A stretch of DNA of 64,000 nt. It comes from Opitutia bacterium. GTDB lineage: Bacteria; Verrucomicrobiota; Verrucomicrobiia; Opitutales; UBA953. Below the pieces are notes generated by a model. The model was not told the origin of the DNA. It saw only the letters and a program-made list of their open reading frames with translations, and did not search any database. The translations under genes were made by a program, and so were the position numbers. The stretch spans positions 34,028-98,027 of the forward strand of contig CANCHK010000002.1 in assembly GCA_947377865.1 (NCBI GenBank). Direction: 5' to 3'. Shown piece by piece: positions 44,365 to 52,885 of this stretch (position 1 is the stretch's first letter; every line of letters begins with the position of its first letter).

Positions 44365-44733
44365 GCGCGTCAGCGCCTGGGTATCGGCGGCTAGCGGTTA
44401 GCGGTTGGCGGATAGATCCGCATCAGAGGGAAACCGGAGACCGGAGAAGCATGCTGGCGTCATAAGGTAGGGCGGGCTCTCCGAGCCCGCCGAACGGACG
44501 GTTCGGAGAACCGTCCCTACCCGATACAGCTATGTCGTGACGCGGTCCCGACCCTACCCATTGCAGCCGCGGGAGCATGGTGCCGGCTGCCGAAGGCCGA
44601 ACGGCTGATCCCCGAAAGGCCGATGCCCCGGTGGCCGTCACCTGACACCCGAAAAAGAACCCCAGCCTATCATCCGGTCTCCGGTTTCCCTTTGAGTTAG
44701 CTCCAACCGCCATCCGCTATCCGCCAAAACCTA
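44365..44733. repeat. Intergenic mosaic K (R12-R6-R7-R9-like-R8-R6'-R12')
   Basis: No gene is visible. This gap lies between convergent genes. R12 (44391-44412) and its inverted copy (44701-44725) are outermost, and R6 (44426-44444) and its inverted copy (44673-44697) are next. Inside are R7 (44466-44522), a hairpin GTCGTGAC-GCG-GTCCCGAC with one mismatch followed by CCTACCC (44534-44559), and R8 (44565-44651). It shows that the repeats are not tied to gene starts only. Confidence 0.8.
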
Positions 44734-45897
44734 TTATTCACTCTTCCCGGCCGCGAAATCAGCGAGCGAATCGGAAACCCACTGGCGCTGTTCGACGCTG
44801 AGCTCGGGGAAGATTGGGATGCTGAGCACTTCGGCGGAAAGCTGTTCAGAGACGGGCACACTATCGAAGCCACGATATTTGCTATTCGCGAAGCACTGCT
44901 GGCGATGGAGCGGGATCGGATAGTAAATCTCACAGCCGATCTTGCGCGCGGTGAGGAAGGCCTTGAGCGCGTCGCGACGACCGCCTGTCACGCGGAGCGT
45001 GAATTGGTTCCAGATGCCCTGGCCGGAGAAGTCGACCGGCAACAGGATCTTCGCGGCCTTGTCGGCGCCCGGGCGGTTCTCGGCGATGCCAGCGCTACCC
45101 TTGAGGGAGGCGTGGTAAAAGTTAGCGTTGCCGGCGCGGGAACAGTTGTAGCCAGGAAGGTGCGGCAGCTTGATGTGCAGCAGCGCAGCCTGGAGCGGAT
45201 CCATGCGGAAGTTCGCACCGACCTCGCGGTGGAAATACTTCGGTTGCATGCCGTGCACGCGGAGGATACGCGCGCGCTCGGCGAGCACGTCGTCCTGCGT
45301 AGTGACCAGGCCGGAGTCGCCCATGCCCCCAAGGTTCTTGGACGGGAAAAAGCTCGTGGCGCCGAAATCGCCGGACGACATCGTGGCACGACCTTTCCAG
45401 CGGGCGCCCATCGACTGTGCGGCATCCTCGATCACGCGGAGCTTATGCGCATCCGCGAACGCCTTGAGGGCGTCGAGGTCGAGAGACTGGCCAAAGAGGT
45501 GCACCGGCATGATGGCGCGGGTACGCGGGCCGATCTTCCGGGCGGCGTCGGCGAGATCGATATTGAAATGGTGCGGGTCGACGTCGACCCAGACTGGGAC
45601 GGCGCCGAGGCGAGCGACGGAACCCGCGGTGGCGAAGAAGGTAAAGGAAGGAAGAAGGACTTCGTCACCCTCACCGATATCGAGCGCCATGAGCGCGAGC
45701 AGGAGCGCGTCGGTGCCGGAGGAAACGCCGAGGGCATGCTTCACGCCGAGGAACGCGGCGCAGTCCTTCTCGAAGGCCTCGAGGCGCGGGCCCATGATGA
45801 ACATGTTCGAACGGAGGACATCGCGGAAGGCGGTCTCGAACTGGGCCTCGAGGGCGCGGTTCTGAGGGCCGAGATCAAGGAGCGGGACGTTCGTCAT
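44734..45897 (-). CDS. DegT/DnrJ/EryC1/StrS aminotransferase (second copy)
   Basis: A PLP enzyme of 387 residues with VPLLDLGPQN at the start, VSSGTDALLLAL, a VIEDAAQSMGA block with the cofactor-contacting Asp, and the Schiff-base lysine in SFFPSKNLGGMGDSG. The length and QQCF/YRGFDSVPVSE end are typical of sugar 3- or 4-aminotransferases (WbpE/QdtB-like). GTG 45918 is an alternative start, but ATG 45897 matches the family. It lies 43 bp from lgt at the edge of the core segment, so it may supply an amino sugar to the locus. Confidence 0.9.
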   Translation of the reverse strand: MTNVPLLDLGPQNRALEAQFETAFRDVLRSNMFIMGPRLEAFEKDCAAFLGVKHALGVSSGTDALLLALMALDIGEGDEVLLPSFTFFATAGSVARLGAVPVWVDVDPHHFNIDLADAARKIGPRTRAIMPVHLFGQSLDLDALKAFADAHKLRVIEDAAQSMGARWKGRATMSSGDFGATSFFPSKNLGGMGDSGLVTTQDDVLAERARILRVHGMQPKYFHREVGANFRMDPLQAALLHIKLPHLPGYNCSRAGNANFYHASLKGSAGIAENRPGADKAAKILLPVDFSGQGIWNQFTLRVTGGRRDALKAFLTARKIGCEIYYPIPLHRQQCFANSKYRGFDSVPVSEQLSAEVLSIPIFPELSVEQRQWVSDSLADFAAGKSE

Positions 45898-45939
45898 GGC
45901 GCAAAGGGGTTTTCCCACCGTCCGCCCGCACGGGCAACA

Positions 45940-46743
45940 TCATTCAGCCGAGCGACGGGAGCGTAGGAGCAGGAAAAGACCGAGCGCAGCAAGCGGGAGC
46001 GTCCAGAACTGGCCGGCCGTGAGCCCGAGCACATGGCCGTCCTCCGCGGAACGGAAACATTCGCAGACGATACGGGCGGCCGAGTACAAGAGGAGGAATT
46101 CACCGGCGATGCGACCAGGCGGCAGGCGGCGGGGGTAACGGATGAGTACCCAGATCAACGGGAGCAGGCCCTCGCCGAAAGCTTCATAGAGCTGCGACGG
46201 ATGGCGAGGCATCGCGCCGTCATGCGGGAAGATCACCGCCCACGCCACGCTCGAGGGATTGCCGACCAGTTCACCATTCACAAAGTTGGCGAGTCGTCCG
46301 AAGAAAATGCCCGCGGGCGCCAGCGCGCAGAGCAGATCGCCGACGGCGAAGAAATCGGCCTTCGCTCGACGCGCGAACCAGACGCCGGCGAGGAGCACGC
46401 CCAGGAAGCCGCCATGGCTGGCCATCCCGCCCTGCCAGACGCGAAAGACCATCATCGGGTCAGCCGCAAACTCATCCCGAGCGTAAAGGAAGACGTGGCC
46501 AAGTCGGCCGCCGGCGATGACGCCGACCATTACGGCGGTGATCAGGGCGGATTCATCAAGCGCATCGCGCAAAGGCGTAAGCCCCGCGCGACGCCAATGG
46601 CTCAGCAGATAAGCCGCGACCATAAAACCTGCCGCGTAGGCGAGCCCGTACCAATGAACGCCGCGCAAGCCCCAGCTTTCCGGGAAATGAATCGCGACCG
46701 GGTCGAGGTCGTGGGTCCAGTGGGCGAGCGTGGCGGCGATCAT
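45940..46743 (-). CDS. lgt: Prolipoprotein diacylglyceryl transferase
   Basis: A 267-residue inner-membrane enzyme with about seven helices that transfers diacylglycerol to the lipobox cysteine of prelipoproteins. VHWYGLAYAAGF, GGRLGHVFLY, SHGGFLG and FGRLANFVNGELVG are the family blocks, the last holding the essential Arg and Asn. Its start overlaps the CNNM-like stop by 4 bp. It is a core gene and marks the end of the polysaccharide segment. Confidence 0.95.
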   Translation of the reverse strand: MIAATLAHWTHDLDPVAIHFPESWGLRGVHWYGLAYAAGFMVAAYLLSHWRRAGLTPLRDALDESALITAVMVGVIAGGRLGHVFLYARDEFAADPMMVFRVWQGGMASHGGFLGVLLAGVWFARRAKADFFAVGDLLCALAPAGIFFGRLANFVNGELVGNPSSVAWAVIFPHDGAMPRHPSQLYEAFGEGLLPLIWVLIRYPRRLPPGRIAGEFLLLYSAARIVCECFRSAEDGHVLGLTAGQFWTLPLAALGLFLLLRSRRSAE

Positions 46744-47837
46744 GTTCCGGCCTTGGGCGGATTCTCGGAGCTGGGGCGACGGCCGACGCGGTGTCCGCGC
46801 TGGCGAGCCAGTTCACGCATGTCGGGGTGCGGATCATCCTTCTCGTAGATCTCGATACCCAGAAGCGATTCAAAGACGTCCTCAAGCGTGATTACGCCAG
46901 CGAAGGCGCCGAATTCGTCGACCACCACCGCGAGGTGCTGGTGCGCGCGGACGAGATCATGTAGCGCGTCGGAAAGCGTCGCGTTCTCGGGCACGATGTG
47001 CGGCTTGCCCATGAGCTCGCGGATGCGGACCTCGCGGCGGTTCTCGCCAGCGGCCTTCAGGATATCACGACGACGCACCACGCCCACGATGCGGTCGGGG
47101 TTATTCTCCCAGACCGGCATGCGGCCGTGAGGTACGCTGGGGTAGAGACGGAGCACGTCGGCCACCGTGAGGTCGGCTTCGATCGCCGTGACGACCGGGC
47201 GAGGCGTGAGTACCTGCGAGACCGGGATGTCGTCGAGGCGGACGGCGTTGGCGACGAGGTTGCTCTCGGCCTGAGTGATTTTGCCTTCGCGGGCAGCGGC
47301 TTGGGCGAGGCTGCCGATATCGGCGTCCGCGCGATCCACGCCGGGCTCCTCAGGCGGTGCCAGCGAGTCATGCAGCTTGCCAAAAGTGCGGAGGATCTTG
47401 GCGGCGCCGCGGACGAGCTTGAGCGAGGAAGCGATACGCGGGGCGAGCGTGACGCGGAAGTGCATGCCGACCTTGCGGGGCAGCATGATCGTCAACCAAG
47501 CCATCACGAAGGAGACGGCGATGAGGGCGAGGGCCGTGAGTAAGCTGACCTGCCAGCCGACGGTTAATCCGTTCTGGAGACGCGCCTGGAGGAGGAAGCC
47601 GCCGAGCAAGGCGCTCATCCCGACGAAGGCAGCGGAGAGCACTTCGAAAGCCGCGAGGGTGTTACCCTGGTCGCTGCGTGAGCGCTCAATCGAGACGGCG
47701 GCCTTGGCGTCTTGGCGGCGCAGATCCTCCAGCTCGGTATGGGAGAGGGCGGAAACCACCCCGGCCACAAGCGAGATGCCCGCCGCGCTTCCGTTGAGGA
47801 GGATGAAGATCGGCCAAAGATACCACGCAGAATCCAT
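46740..47837 (-). CDS. CNNM/CorB-type protein: DUF21 membrane domain plus CBS pair
   Basis: A 365-residue protein. Four membrane helices of the CNNM (DUF21) domain occupy about residues 1-140. A tandem CBS pair follows (PVSQVLTPRPVV to LLGIEIYEKDD, with VVDEFGAFAGVITLEDVFE). There is no C-terminal CorC-HlyC domain. Members are linked to Mg/Co transport or regulation. ATG 47837 is preferred; the longer frame would overlap the divergent gene at 47926. Confidence 0.85.
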   Translation of the reverse strand: MDSAWYLWPIFILLNGSAAGISLVAGVVSALSHTELEDLRRQDAKAAVSIERSRSDQGNTLAAFEVLSAAFVGMSALLGGFLLQARLQNGLTVGWQVSLLTALALIAVSFVMAWLTIMLPRKVGMHFRVTLAPRIASSLKLVRGAAKILRTFGKLHDSLAPPEEPGVDRADADIGSLAQAAAREGKITQAESNLVANAVRLDDIPVSQVLTPRPVVTAIEADLTVADVLRLYPSVPHGRMPVWENNPDRIVGVVRRRDILKAAGENRREVRIRELMGKPHIVPENATLSDALHDLVRAHQHLAVVVDEFGAFAGVITLEDVFESLLGIEIYEKDDPHPDMRELARQRGHRVGRRPSSENPPKAGT

Positions 47838-47925
47838 GTCCTTCCTGCATAGGGCTGGCCCTAGAGGTTGGCGAGGGAGAATCCCGGCGTTGACGGTACG
47901 GAGCCGCCTCAGGATACTCCCAATC

Positions 47926-48306
47926 ATGACCCCTCGTGAGCTCCGGATCATCTCAGCCTTGGCCGTGTTCCTCTCGGCCGCCCTGCCTGCGGCCGCGGGC
48001 GCGATCGCCTTCCGCTCCCAGCCTATTCTCGCCGCGACGGTGCAAGGCGAAGCCGGCGCTCTGCCTGGCCTGACCGGCTTTTACTTCAACCATTTCACCG
48101 GTGCCCTCGTGCTATTACTCGTCGTCGGCCTCGCCATCACCCTGTACGCCTCCAGGGCCCACCTACGCGACGATGAAGAGCCGCAGGTGCGGATGGCTAA
48201 GCTACTGGTCGCGACGTGCTTCTCCGCGCTCGTGAGCGTCGTCTTCCTCGGTCTGCTCGTGCTCGCGACGGCCCTACCCGTCTACGCGAAGCTGATGCAG
48301 CGCTGA
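47926..48306 (+). CDS. Hypothetical membrane protein
   Basis: A 126-residue protein with three hydrophobic segments, around residues 8-28, 60-75 and 92-118. The first could be a signal peptide (SAALPAAAGA). The family is unknown. It is divergent from the CNNM gene, and its 3' end overlaps the convergent pabC gene by 25 bp. It is supported by continuous coding character and a sensible topology only. Confidence 0.55.
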   Translation: MTPRELRIISALAVFLSAALPAAAGAIAFRSQPILAATVQGEAGALPGLTGFYFNHFTGALVLLLVVGLAITLYASRAHLRDDEEPQVRMAKLLVATCFSALVSVVFLGLLVLATALPVYAKLMQR

Positions 48307-49139
48307 GCCCGCCACGCGGCGAGCATGGCGAGGGCCCGCGTCGCTTCGGCCTGCGGTCCGCTTGGCTGCCATGCAAGCCGTCCTTGGGCATGATACGAAC
48401 GCGCTAGGACCGCACCCCCTTCAAACGTCGAACGGAGTACCAACATCGACTGCGCGTTACCGGGGAAACTAGGCCAGGAGACATCGCGCACCGGACGGCC
48501 GGTCTGAGCGAGCACGGAGCGTAGTTGCGCCAAGGACGTGCCGGGCAGACGACCCGTCTCAACCGCCGGGAAATTCCAGCACTCGCCATCCCACCACGCA
48601 AAGGAGCTTCGGGAGCCTTCGCTGAGACAGCCACGAGCATCGAGTTGCACCCCTTCGGCGTCCGGGCGGTCGGCCATTGCACGCAGTTCGCTCCAAGCTT
48701 CGGATGAATTCTTCCATGGGCCGCTTTTCGGACGAGGCAGCCACTCCGGGGCATCACGACGCGTCTTCAACTGATAGAGGTCGATCGCCGAAGGTGTGGC
48801 TGGTAGCGGACGGACCGTAAGCCACTCGGTGGCCATGCCATCTCCGCGCGGCGCGACAAGCAGGCGCACAATGGCGTCGGTTAGCACGTTTCGGCCAAGC
48901 AGGCCACCGAGCGGCTTAGACCACCGAGCGAGCTGCGCATCAGCGCCGAGCATCAGGCGCATCGGATCGAGGCCGAGGCGCGGGCAGGCGAGAGCGAGGC
49001 GATCGAGATGATCACCCAGGCAGGAGATGCGACCTGAGCGTACGGCGAACGTCTCGAAGAGCGACGGACCCGGGACCAAGGCGGAGACCTCGGTGCCATC
49101 GGGCAGCGTGACCCATTCGCCTTGGCGCCAACCGATCAT
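48282..49139 (-). CDS. pabC: Aminotransferase class IV, aminodeoxychorismate lyase-like
   Basis: A 285-residue fold-type IV PLP enzyme. GPSLFETFAVRSGRISCLGD is the N-terminal block, the catalytic lysine lies in SGPWKNSSEAW, and GCLSEGSRSSFAWW binds the cofactor phosphate. Following pabB with a 4-bp overlap, it probably releases p-aminobenzoate from aminodeoxychorismate. A branched-chain or D-amino-acid aminotransferase is less likely given the context. Confidence 0.85.
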   Translation of the reverse strand: MIGWRQGEWVTLPDGTEVSALVPGPSLFETFAVRSGRISCLGDHLDRLALACPRLGLDPMRLMLGADAQLARWSKPLGGLLGRNVLTDAIVRLLVAPRGDGMATEWLTVRPLPATPSAIDLYQLKTRRDAPEWLPRPKSGPWKNSSEAWSELRAMADRPDAEGVQLDARGCLSEGSRSSFAWWDGECWNFPAVETGRLPGTSLAQLRSVLAQTGRPVRDVSWPSFPGNAQSMLVLRSTFEGGAVLARSYHAQGRLAWQPSGPQAEATRALAMLAAWRAQRCISFA

Positions 49140-50608
49140 GGATGGAGCGCCGAACGGGCGGCGGCGAGTAAAGGGGCTTGGGCTTTACGCAGGCTCTCGG
49201 CGTATTCGCGGGCGGGGACCGAGTCGGCGACGATGCCAGCCCCTGCCTGGACGAACGTGCGACCTTCGACGGACCACAGGGAGCGAATGATGATGTTGAA
49301 ACAGAGGTCGCCCGAGGCGCCGATCCAACCAAGCGAACCCGTGTAGAAACCGCGGGCGACTGGCTCGAGCTCGGCGATGACCTGCATCGTGCGGACCTTC
49401 GGGGCGCCCGTAATGGTGCCACCTGGGAAGAGCGCGCGGATGACGTCGGCTGGACCAGCAGAAGCCTGCAGGCTGCCTTCGACCTGCGAGACCAGGTGCA
49501 TTACGTGCGAGTAGCGCTCGACGGCCATGAACTCCGGCACGTGGACCGTGCCCGGGCGCGAGACGCGGCCGACGTCGTTACGCAATAAGTCGACGAGCAT
49601 GAGGTGTTCCGCCTTCTCCTTCGTGTCGCCGGAAAGTTCCTTCGCCCACGCGAGATCGGCAGATTCATCAGCGCCACGCGGACGCGTACCGGCGATGGGG
49701 CGTGAGGCGATGCGTCCGGCGGAGACTTCGACCAGCAGCTCCGGAGAGCCGCAGACCAACATCGCGCCCGGAAGGCGGACCAACCCCATATAGGGCGAAG
49801 GATTCGCCGCGCGAAGGACTTCGTAGGCGAGGAGCGGGTCGACCGGTGCGACTTCAAGCCGCGTGGAGAGATTGACCTGATACGTGTCGCCCGCGGCGAT
49901 GTATTCTTGGCAGCGTGCGACCGCGCGGACGAAGGCTGGCTCATCGAGGGACTGCGCGATCGGGACGGCGGCCGAGGTGGGCGATGGCAAGGTCGGCGCG
50001 GCTTGGGCACAAGCGGTGTCCCAGCGGGCGGCGAGGTCGAGGGCGCGGGCACGCGCGGCGCGGAGTGCGGAGTTCGGGGAGCCGACGGGGCAGAGCACGA
50101 CCACAGTCAGCTCGCGCTTCGCGGCGTCGAAGACGCAAGCCTCGTGGGCCTCGAGGAACGATGCGAGCGGGGTGCGGACGTCGGCGGGGGCGGACTTTAC
50201 CGGCTCGAACTGCGCGGCGAGCTCATAGCCCAACAACGCGATCAGGCCTCCCTGGAAGGCGGGCCAGCCGGCGAGACGCGGGGCGCGGACTTCGCGCGAC
50301 CAGCGACGGAGATGATCAAGCGGCTTCTCGGATGCTTCCTCGTGGGCGCCATCGGCGGCGTGCATGACCACCCGACCATCGGCGAAGAAAACCGTCGCGC
50401 GGAGCGCGGCGGGCACGGCGATCGTGAAGCTACCAGAGCGGCCACTCTCCAGCACTGCATAATGTCGGCCCGTAAAGAAGCCCTCCCAAGACAACGGGAG
50501 CCGGTCAGCGCGAAAGCGCGCGAGGTAAGGCAGATGCGTCCAGCCCGCACCCGCGGCAGTCCAGTCAGCGGCCGTGACTTCAGCGATGATGACGGGGGCC
50601 TCACTCAT
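49136..50608 (-). CDS. pabB: Aminodeoxychorismate synthase component I
   Basis: A 490-residue chorismate-binding enzyme. RPIAGTRPRG, LMLVDLLRNDVGRV, YSHVMHLVSQVEG and LFPGGTITGAPKVR are the family blocks. The neighbour pabC argues for folate synthesis. The PIAGT motif has Ala where E. coli PabB has the Lys of PIKGT; Ala is the anthranilate-synthase (TrpE) residue, so a TrpE-like reaction cannot be excluded. No glutaminase subunit gene is adjacent. The stop overlaps pabC and the start overlaps the small upstream gene by 8 bp. Confidence 0.85.
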   Translation of the reverse strand: MSEAPVIIAEVTAADWTAAGAGWTHLPYLARFRADRLPLSWEGFFTGRHYAVLESGRSGSFTIAVPAALRATVFFADGRVVMHAADGAHEEASEKPLDHLRRWSREVRAPRLAGWPAFQGGLIALLGYELAAQFEPVKSAPADVRTPLASFLEAHEACVFDAAKRELTVVVLCPVGSPNSALRAARARALDLAARWDTACAQAAPTLPSPTSAAVPIAQSLDEPAFVRAVARCQEYIAAGDTYQVNLSTRLEVAPVDPLLAYEVLRAANPSPYMGLVRLPGAMLVCGSPELLVEVSAGRIASRPIAGTRPRGADESADLAWAKELSGDTKEKAEHLMLVDLLRNDVGRVSRPGTVHVPEFMAVERYSHVMHLVSQVEGSLQASAGPADVIRALFPGGTITGAPKVRTMQVIAELEPVARGFYTGSLGWIGASGDLCFNIIIRSLWSVEGRTFVQAGAGIVADSVPAREYAESLRKAQAPLLAAARSALHP

Positions 50609-50897
50609 CGGCGAAGTTCAGCTTGTAGCCGGAGAAATCCGACCCCGAGAGGATCTTGCCGACGCGCTCGGCCGTGAGTCCGTAGACATGGAGTTCCTGA
50701 CGTGAGCCCTTGGAGACCACCGTGAGGCGGAGGCCGCCGCCGAGCTTCATCACCTTGATCGAAAGCGCGCTCGCACGGACGCGCGCGCTGATCACGCCGC
50801 GGGAGACACGGCCATGGCGTTCGAGCGCTTCGGCCACGGGACGAGCAGCATCCGTCAGCGACGTATGCGACCCGGCCCTGCCCCGCCCTTTGGCCAT
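50601..50897 (-). CDS. Small conserved-looking protein of unknown function (DUF2103-like?)
   Basis: A 98-residue basic protein with a GRVSRGVISARVRAS stretch and a LRLTVVSKGSRQELHVYGL stretch that together suggest a small alpha-beta domain. The pattern is reminiscent of DUF2103 proteins, but I am not certain. ATG 50897 lies 3 bp after the M24 peptidase stop, and the end overlaps pabB by 8 bp. It therefore sits in the M24-pabB-pabC operon. Confidence 0.55.
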   Translation of the reverse strand: MAKGRGRAGSHTSLTDAARPVAEALERHGRVSRGVISARVRASALSIKVMKLGGGLRLTVVSKGSRQELHVYGLTAERVGKILSGSDFSGYKLNFADE

Positions 50898-50899
50898 GC

Positions 50900-52084
50900 T
50901 CAGGCGATCTCCCAAGCAGTGGGATGGGAGGAGAGGAATTCGCAGCCCTTCTTCGTGACCACCACGCAGTCCTCGAAACGGCAGCCACCGATACCCGGAT
51001 AGTAGAGCCCTGGTTCGACCGTGACTGCGTTACCAGCCATGAGCGGATTCGGGTTACGCGTGGAGAGCGCCGGGTCTTCGTGAATATCGTAGCCGAGCCC
51101 GTGGCCCGTGCCATGGAAGAAGCCCACGTAGACGCCCTTCACTAGGCCCGTCTTGTAGCCAAGTGACTTGAAATAATCCTGCACCACCGTGTGGACCTTG
51201 GCGCCCGTCACGCCGGCTCGGATGGCCTTGATCGCGCGACGCTGGGCCTCGAGCACGGCATGGACCATCTTGCGCTGCTTCGCGTTGGCCTTCCCCTTGA
51301 GGTAGGTGCGGGTCATATCACCGTAGTGATGCGAGGCGATGTGGCGTGGGTAGATGTCGCAGACGATAAGTTCGTTGGCGCGGACTGGACCGGAGCCGGA
51401 GCAGTGGCAATCGACCGCCTGATCGCCAGGGGCGATGATCAGGCCGATGTCGCACATGCCGCCCTTGCGAAGGATCGCGACCTGGGCTTCCTCCTTCAAG
51501 ATCTCGGCCGTGAGCGTCTGGCCCTGCCATTGCAGCACGCCTTTCTTATCGGCCTTGGATTCCGCGAGGACTTTCTCGACGGCCTTGAACCCGGCGGCGG
51601 CGGCGGCATTACCCGCGCGGATACCGGCGAGCTCCGACTTCGACTTCACCTGACGGGCCGGGAAGAGTTCGGGCGAGCCGCGTTCGTTATGCTGGGCGCC
51701 GACTGGATGGAGTTCGAGGCCGAGCTCGCGGAGGCGCTCATAGAGTCCCACCGGAAAATCGGCCGGCACGCGGAAGCGGTGGATACCCTGCTGCAGCGCG
51801 GCGAAGACGATCGCATCGGCGACGCCGGCTTTCGGGTTGGTCTTGCGGAGGTCACCGATGAGGGCGGTGAGATTGAGGACTTCGTCAAAGGCGGATTCAT
51901 CCTTCGCGCGGCCGACTTCCATCCCGGGCAGGAGGCCGATGCGGCGGCCCTTGGCGGAGAACGCCGGAAACGGGTCGGAGGCGTGGAAGCCGCCGAACCA
52001 GCGAAGGTCGGCGTTCTTGGAAGGGGTCGCCATCATCAGCACGTCGCGGACGGCTGGGGCGGAAGGGCGGGCGGTACGAGCCAT
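50900..52084 (-). CDS. Xaa-Pro aminopeptidase-like M24 metallopeptidase
   Basis: A 394-residue protein with the pita-bread fold in the C-terminal half. Metal ligands are seen in CDIYPRHIASHHYGDMTRT (two Asp), FHGTGHGLGYDIHEDP (His), AVTVEPGLYYPG (Glu) and CRFEDCVVV (Glu). An N-terminal creatinase-like domain precedes it. It cleaves X-Pro dipeptides or a similar peptide bond in the cytoplasm. ATG 52084 is preferred to the upstream frame. It is the first gene of its operon, divergent from the DUF421 gene. Confidence 0.9.
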   Translation of the reverse strand: MARTARPSAPAVRDVLMMATPSKNADLRWFGGFHASDPFPAFSAKGRRIGLLPGMEVGRAKDESAFDEVLNLTALIGDLRKTNPKAGVADAIVFAALQQGIHRFRVPADFPVGLYERLRELGLELHPVGAQHNERGSPELFPARQVKSKSELAGIRAGNAAAAAGFKAVEKVLAESKADKKGVLQWQGQTLTAEILKEEAQVAILRKGGMCDIGLIIAPGDQAVDCHCSGSGPVRANELIVCDIYPRHIASHHYGDMTRTYLKGKANAKQRKMVHAVLEAQRRAIKAIRAGVTGAKVHTVVQDYFKSLGYKTGLVKGVYVGFFHGTGHGLGYDIHEDPALSTRNPNPLMAGNAVTVEPGLYYPGIGGCRFEDCVVVTKKGCEFLSSHPTAWEIA

Positions 52085-52165
52085 GGGCGCAGGATGACGG
52101 AAGTCTGCCCTGCGTGAAGCGCAAACGCTATCGCCCTTCGCCACCACAGGGCCTAACGTGCCCGC

Positions 52166-52678
52166 ATGCTCGCCCAGATCCCCTCCGACGCCGGCCTGCC
52201 GTCGTTCCTGATGCTTCCCCAGCTCCATTGGTCCGAGCTGATACTGCGCGCGGTGGTCGTGTACGTGTTCCTGATCGTGCTCATCCGCATCACCGGACGC
52301 CGCCAGGTCGGAATGATGTCCCCGACCGACTTCATCCTGCTGCTCATCCTCAGCAATGCCGTCCAGAATTCCATGAACGGAGGCGACAATAGCCTAGGCG
52401 CCGGACTCGTGCTGGCGACCGTGCTCATCGCCCTCAACTACGCCATGTCTTGGCTGGCACGCCGCTCGAAATTCATCGAGCAACTCCTCGTAGGCCGCCC
52501 GGTGTTCATCGTGCGCGATGGGAAGCTCGACGAACACGTCCTCTCGAAGGAGAAGGTCACGCACCACGAGCTCGCGGCGGCGCTGCGGGCCGCTGGCTGC
52601 CCGAATATCGAGGCGGCACGGCACGTGATCCTGGAGACCAATGGGTCGATCAGCGTCGTCCACCGCAGTCCTGCTTGA
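52166..52678 (+). CDS. DUF421 (YetF-like) membrane protein
   Basis: A 170-residue protein with three N-terminal membrane helices, RITGRRQVGMMSPTDFILLL and AVQNSMNGGDN, which is the DUF421 signature. A small cytoplasmic domain follows (RPVFIVRDGKL and KVTHHELAAALRAAG). Relatives are linked to stress or spore physiology in Bacillus, but the biochemical role is unknown. It is followed at once by a strong hairpin and then tRNA-Gly. Confidence 0.87.
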   Translation: MLAQIPSDAGLPSFLMLPQLHWSELILRAVVVYVFLIVLIRITGRRQVGMMSPTDFILLLILSNAVQNSMNGGDNSLGAGLVLATVLIALNYAMSWLARRSKFIEQLLVGRPVFIVRDGKLDEHVLSKEKVTHHELAAALRAAGCPNIEAARHVILETNGSISVVHRSPA

Positions 52679-52679
52679 T

Positions 52680-52709
52680 CAGCCCGGCAAACCGCGGTTT
52701 AGCGGGCTG
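52680..52709 (+). terminator. Hairpin after the DUF421 gene
   Basis: CAGCCCG and AAACC pair with GGTTT and CGGGCTG, giving twelve pairs interrupted by a two-base mismatch, one base after the DUF421 stop. It lacks a T-run, so it may stop transcription weakly or protect the mRNA end. It lies 88 bp before the tRNA gene. Confidence 0.5.
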
Positions 52710-52796
52710 GATCCACACCGTGGGGCAGCCTAACGGACGGTGGGCCGAGGCTTGACCCCGGGCGAATGGCTGGGAATAGTGAGCGTCCTTGGCCAC

Positions 52797-52870
52797 GCGG
52801 GTATCGTTCAGTGGTAGGACACCACTCTTCCAAAGTGGATACACCAGTTCGAATCTGGTTACCCGCACCA
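52797..52870 (+). tRNA. tRNA-Gly (anticodon TCC)
   Basis: Acceptor stem GCGGGTA pairs with TACCCGC. The anticodon stem CCACT/AGTGG holds loop CTTCCAA with anticodon TCC. The T-arm is ACCAGTTCGAATCTGGT. Discriminator A is followed by an encoded CCA ending at 52870. The HNH gene ends 16 bp further on the other strand. Confidence 0.96.
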
Positions 52871-52885
52871 AGGAAATCCCACCAA

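Noticed and set aside
21725..44733. CRISPR array
   Set aside because: Repeat spacing is irregular, copies are inverted, spacers are not of constant length, and no cas genes are visible.
21725..44733. Simple MITE copies of one transposon
   Set aside because: There is no transposase gene, no consistent terminal repeat or target duplication, and many unrelated families are interleaved. A role in mobility is kept only as a hypothesis for R8.
49136..50608. TrpG/PabA glutaminase domain fused to the PabB-like protein
   Set aside because: The first 150 residues lack the class I amidotransferase Cys-His-Glu pattern.
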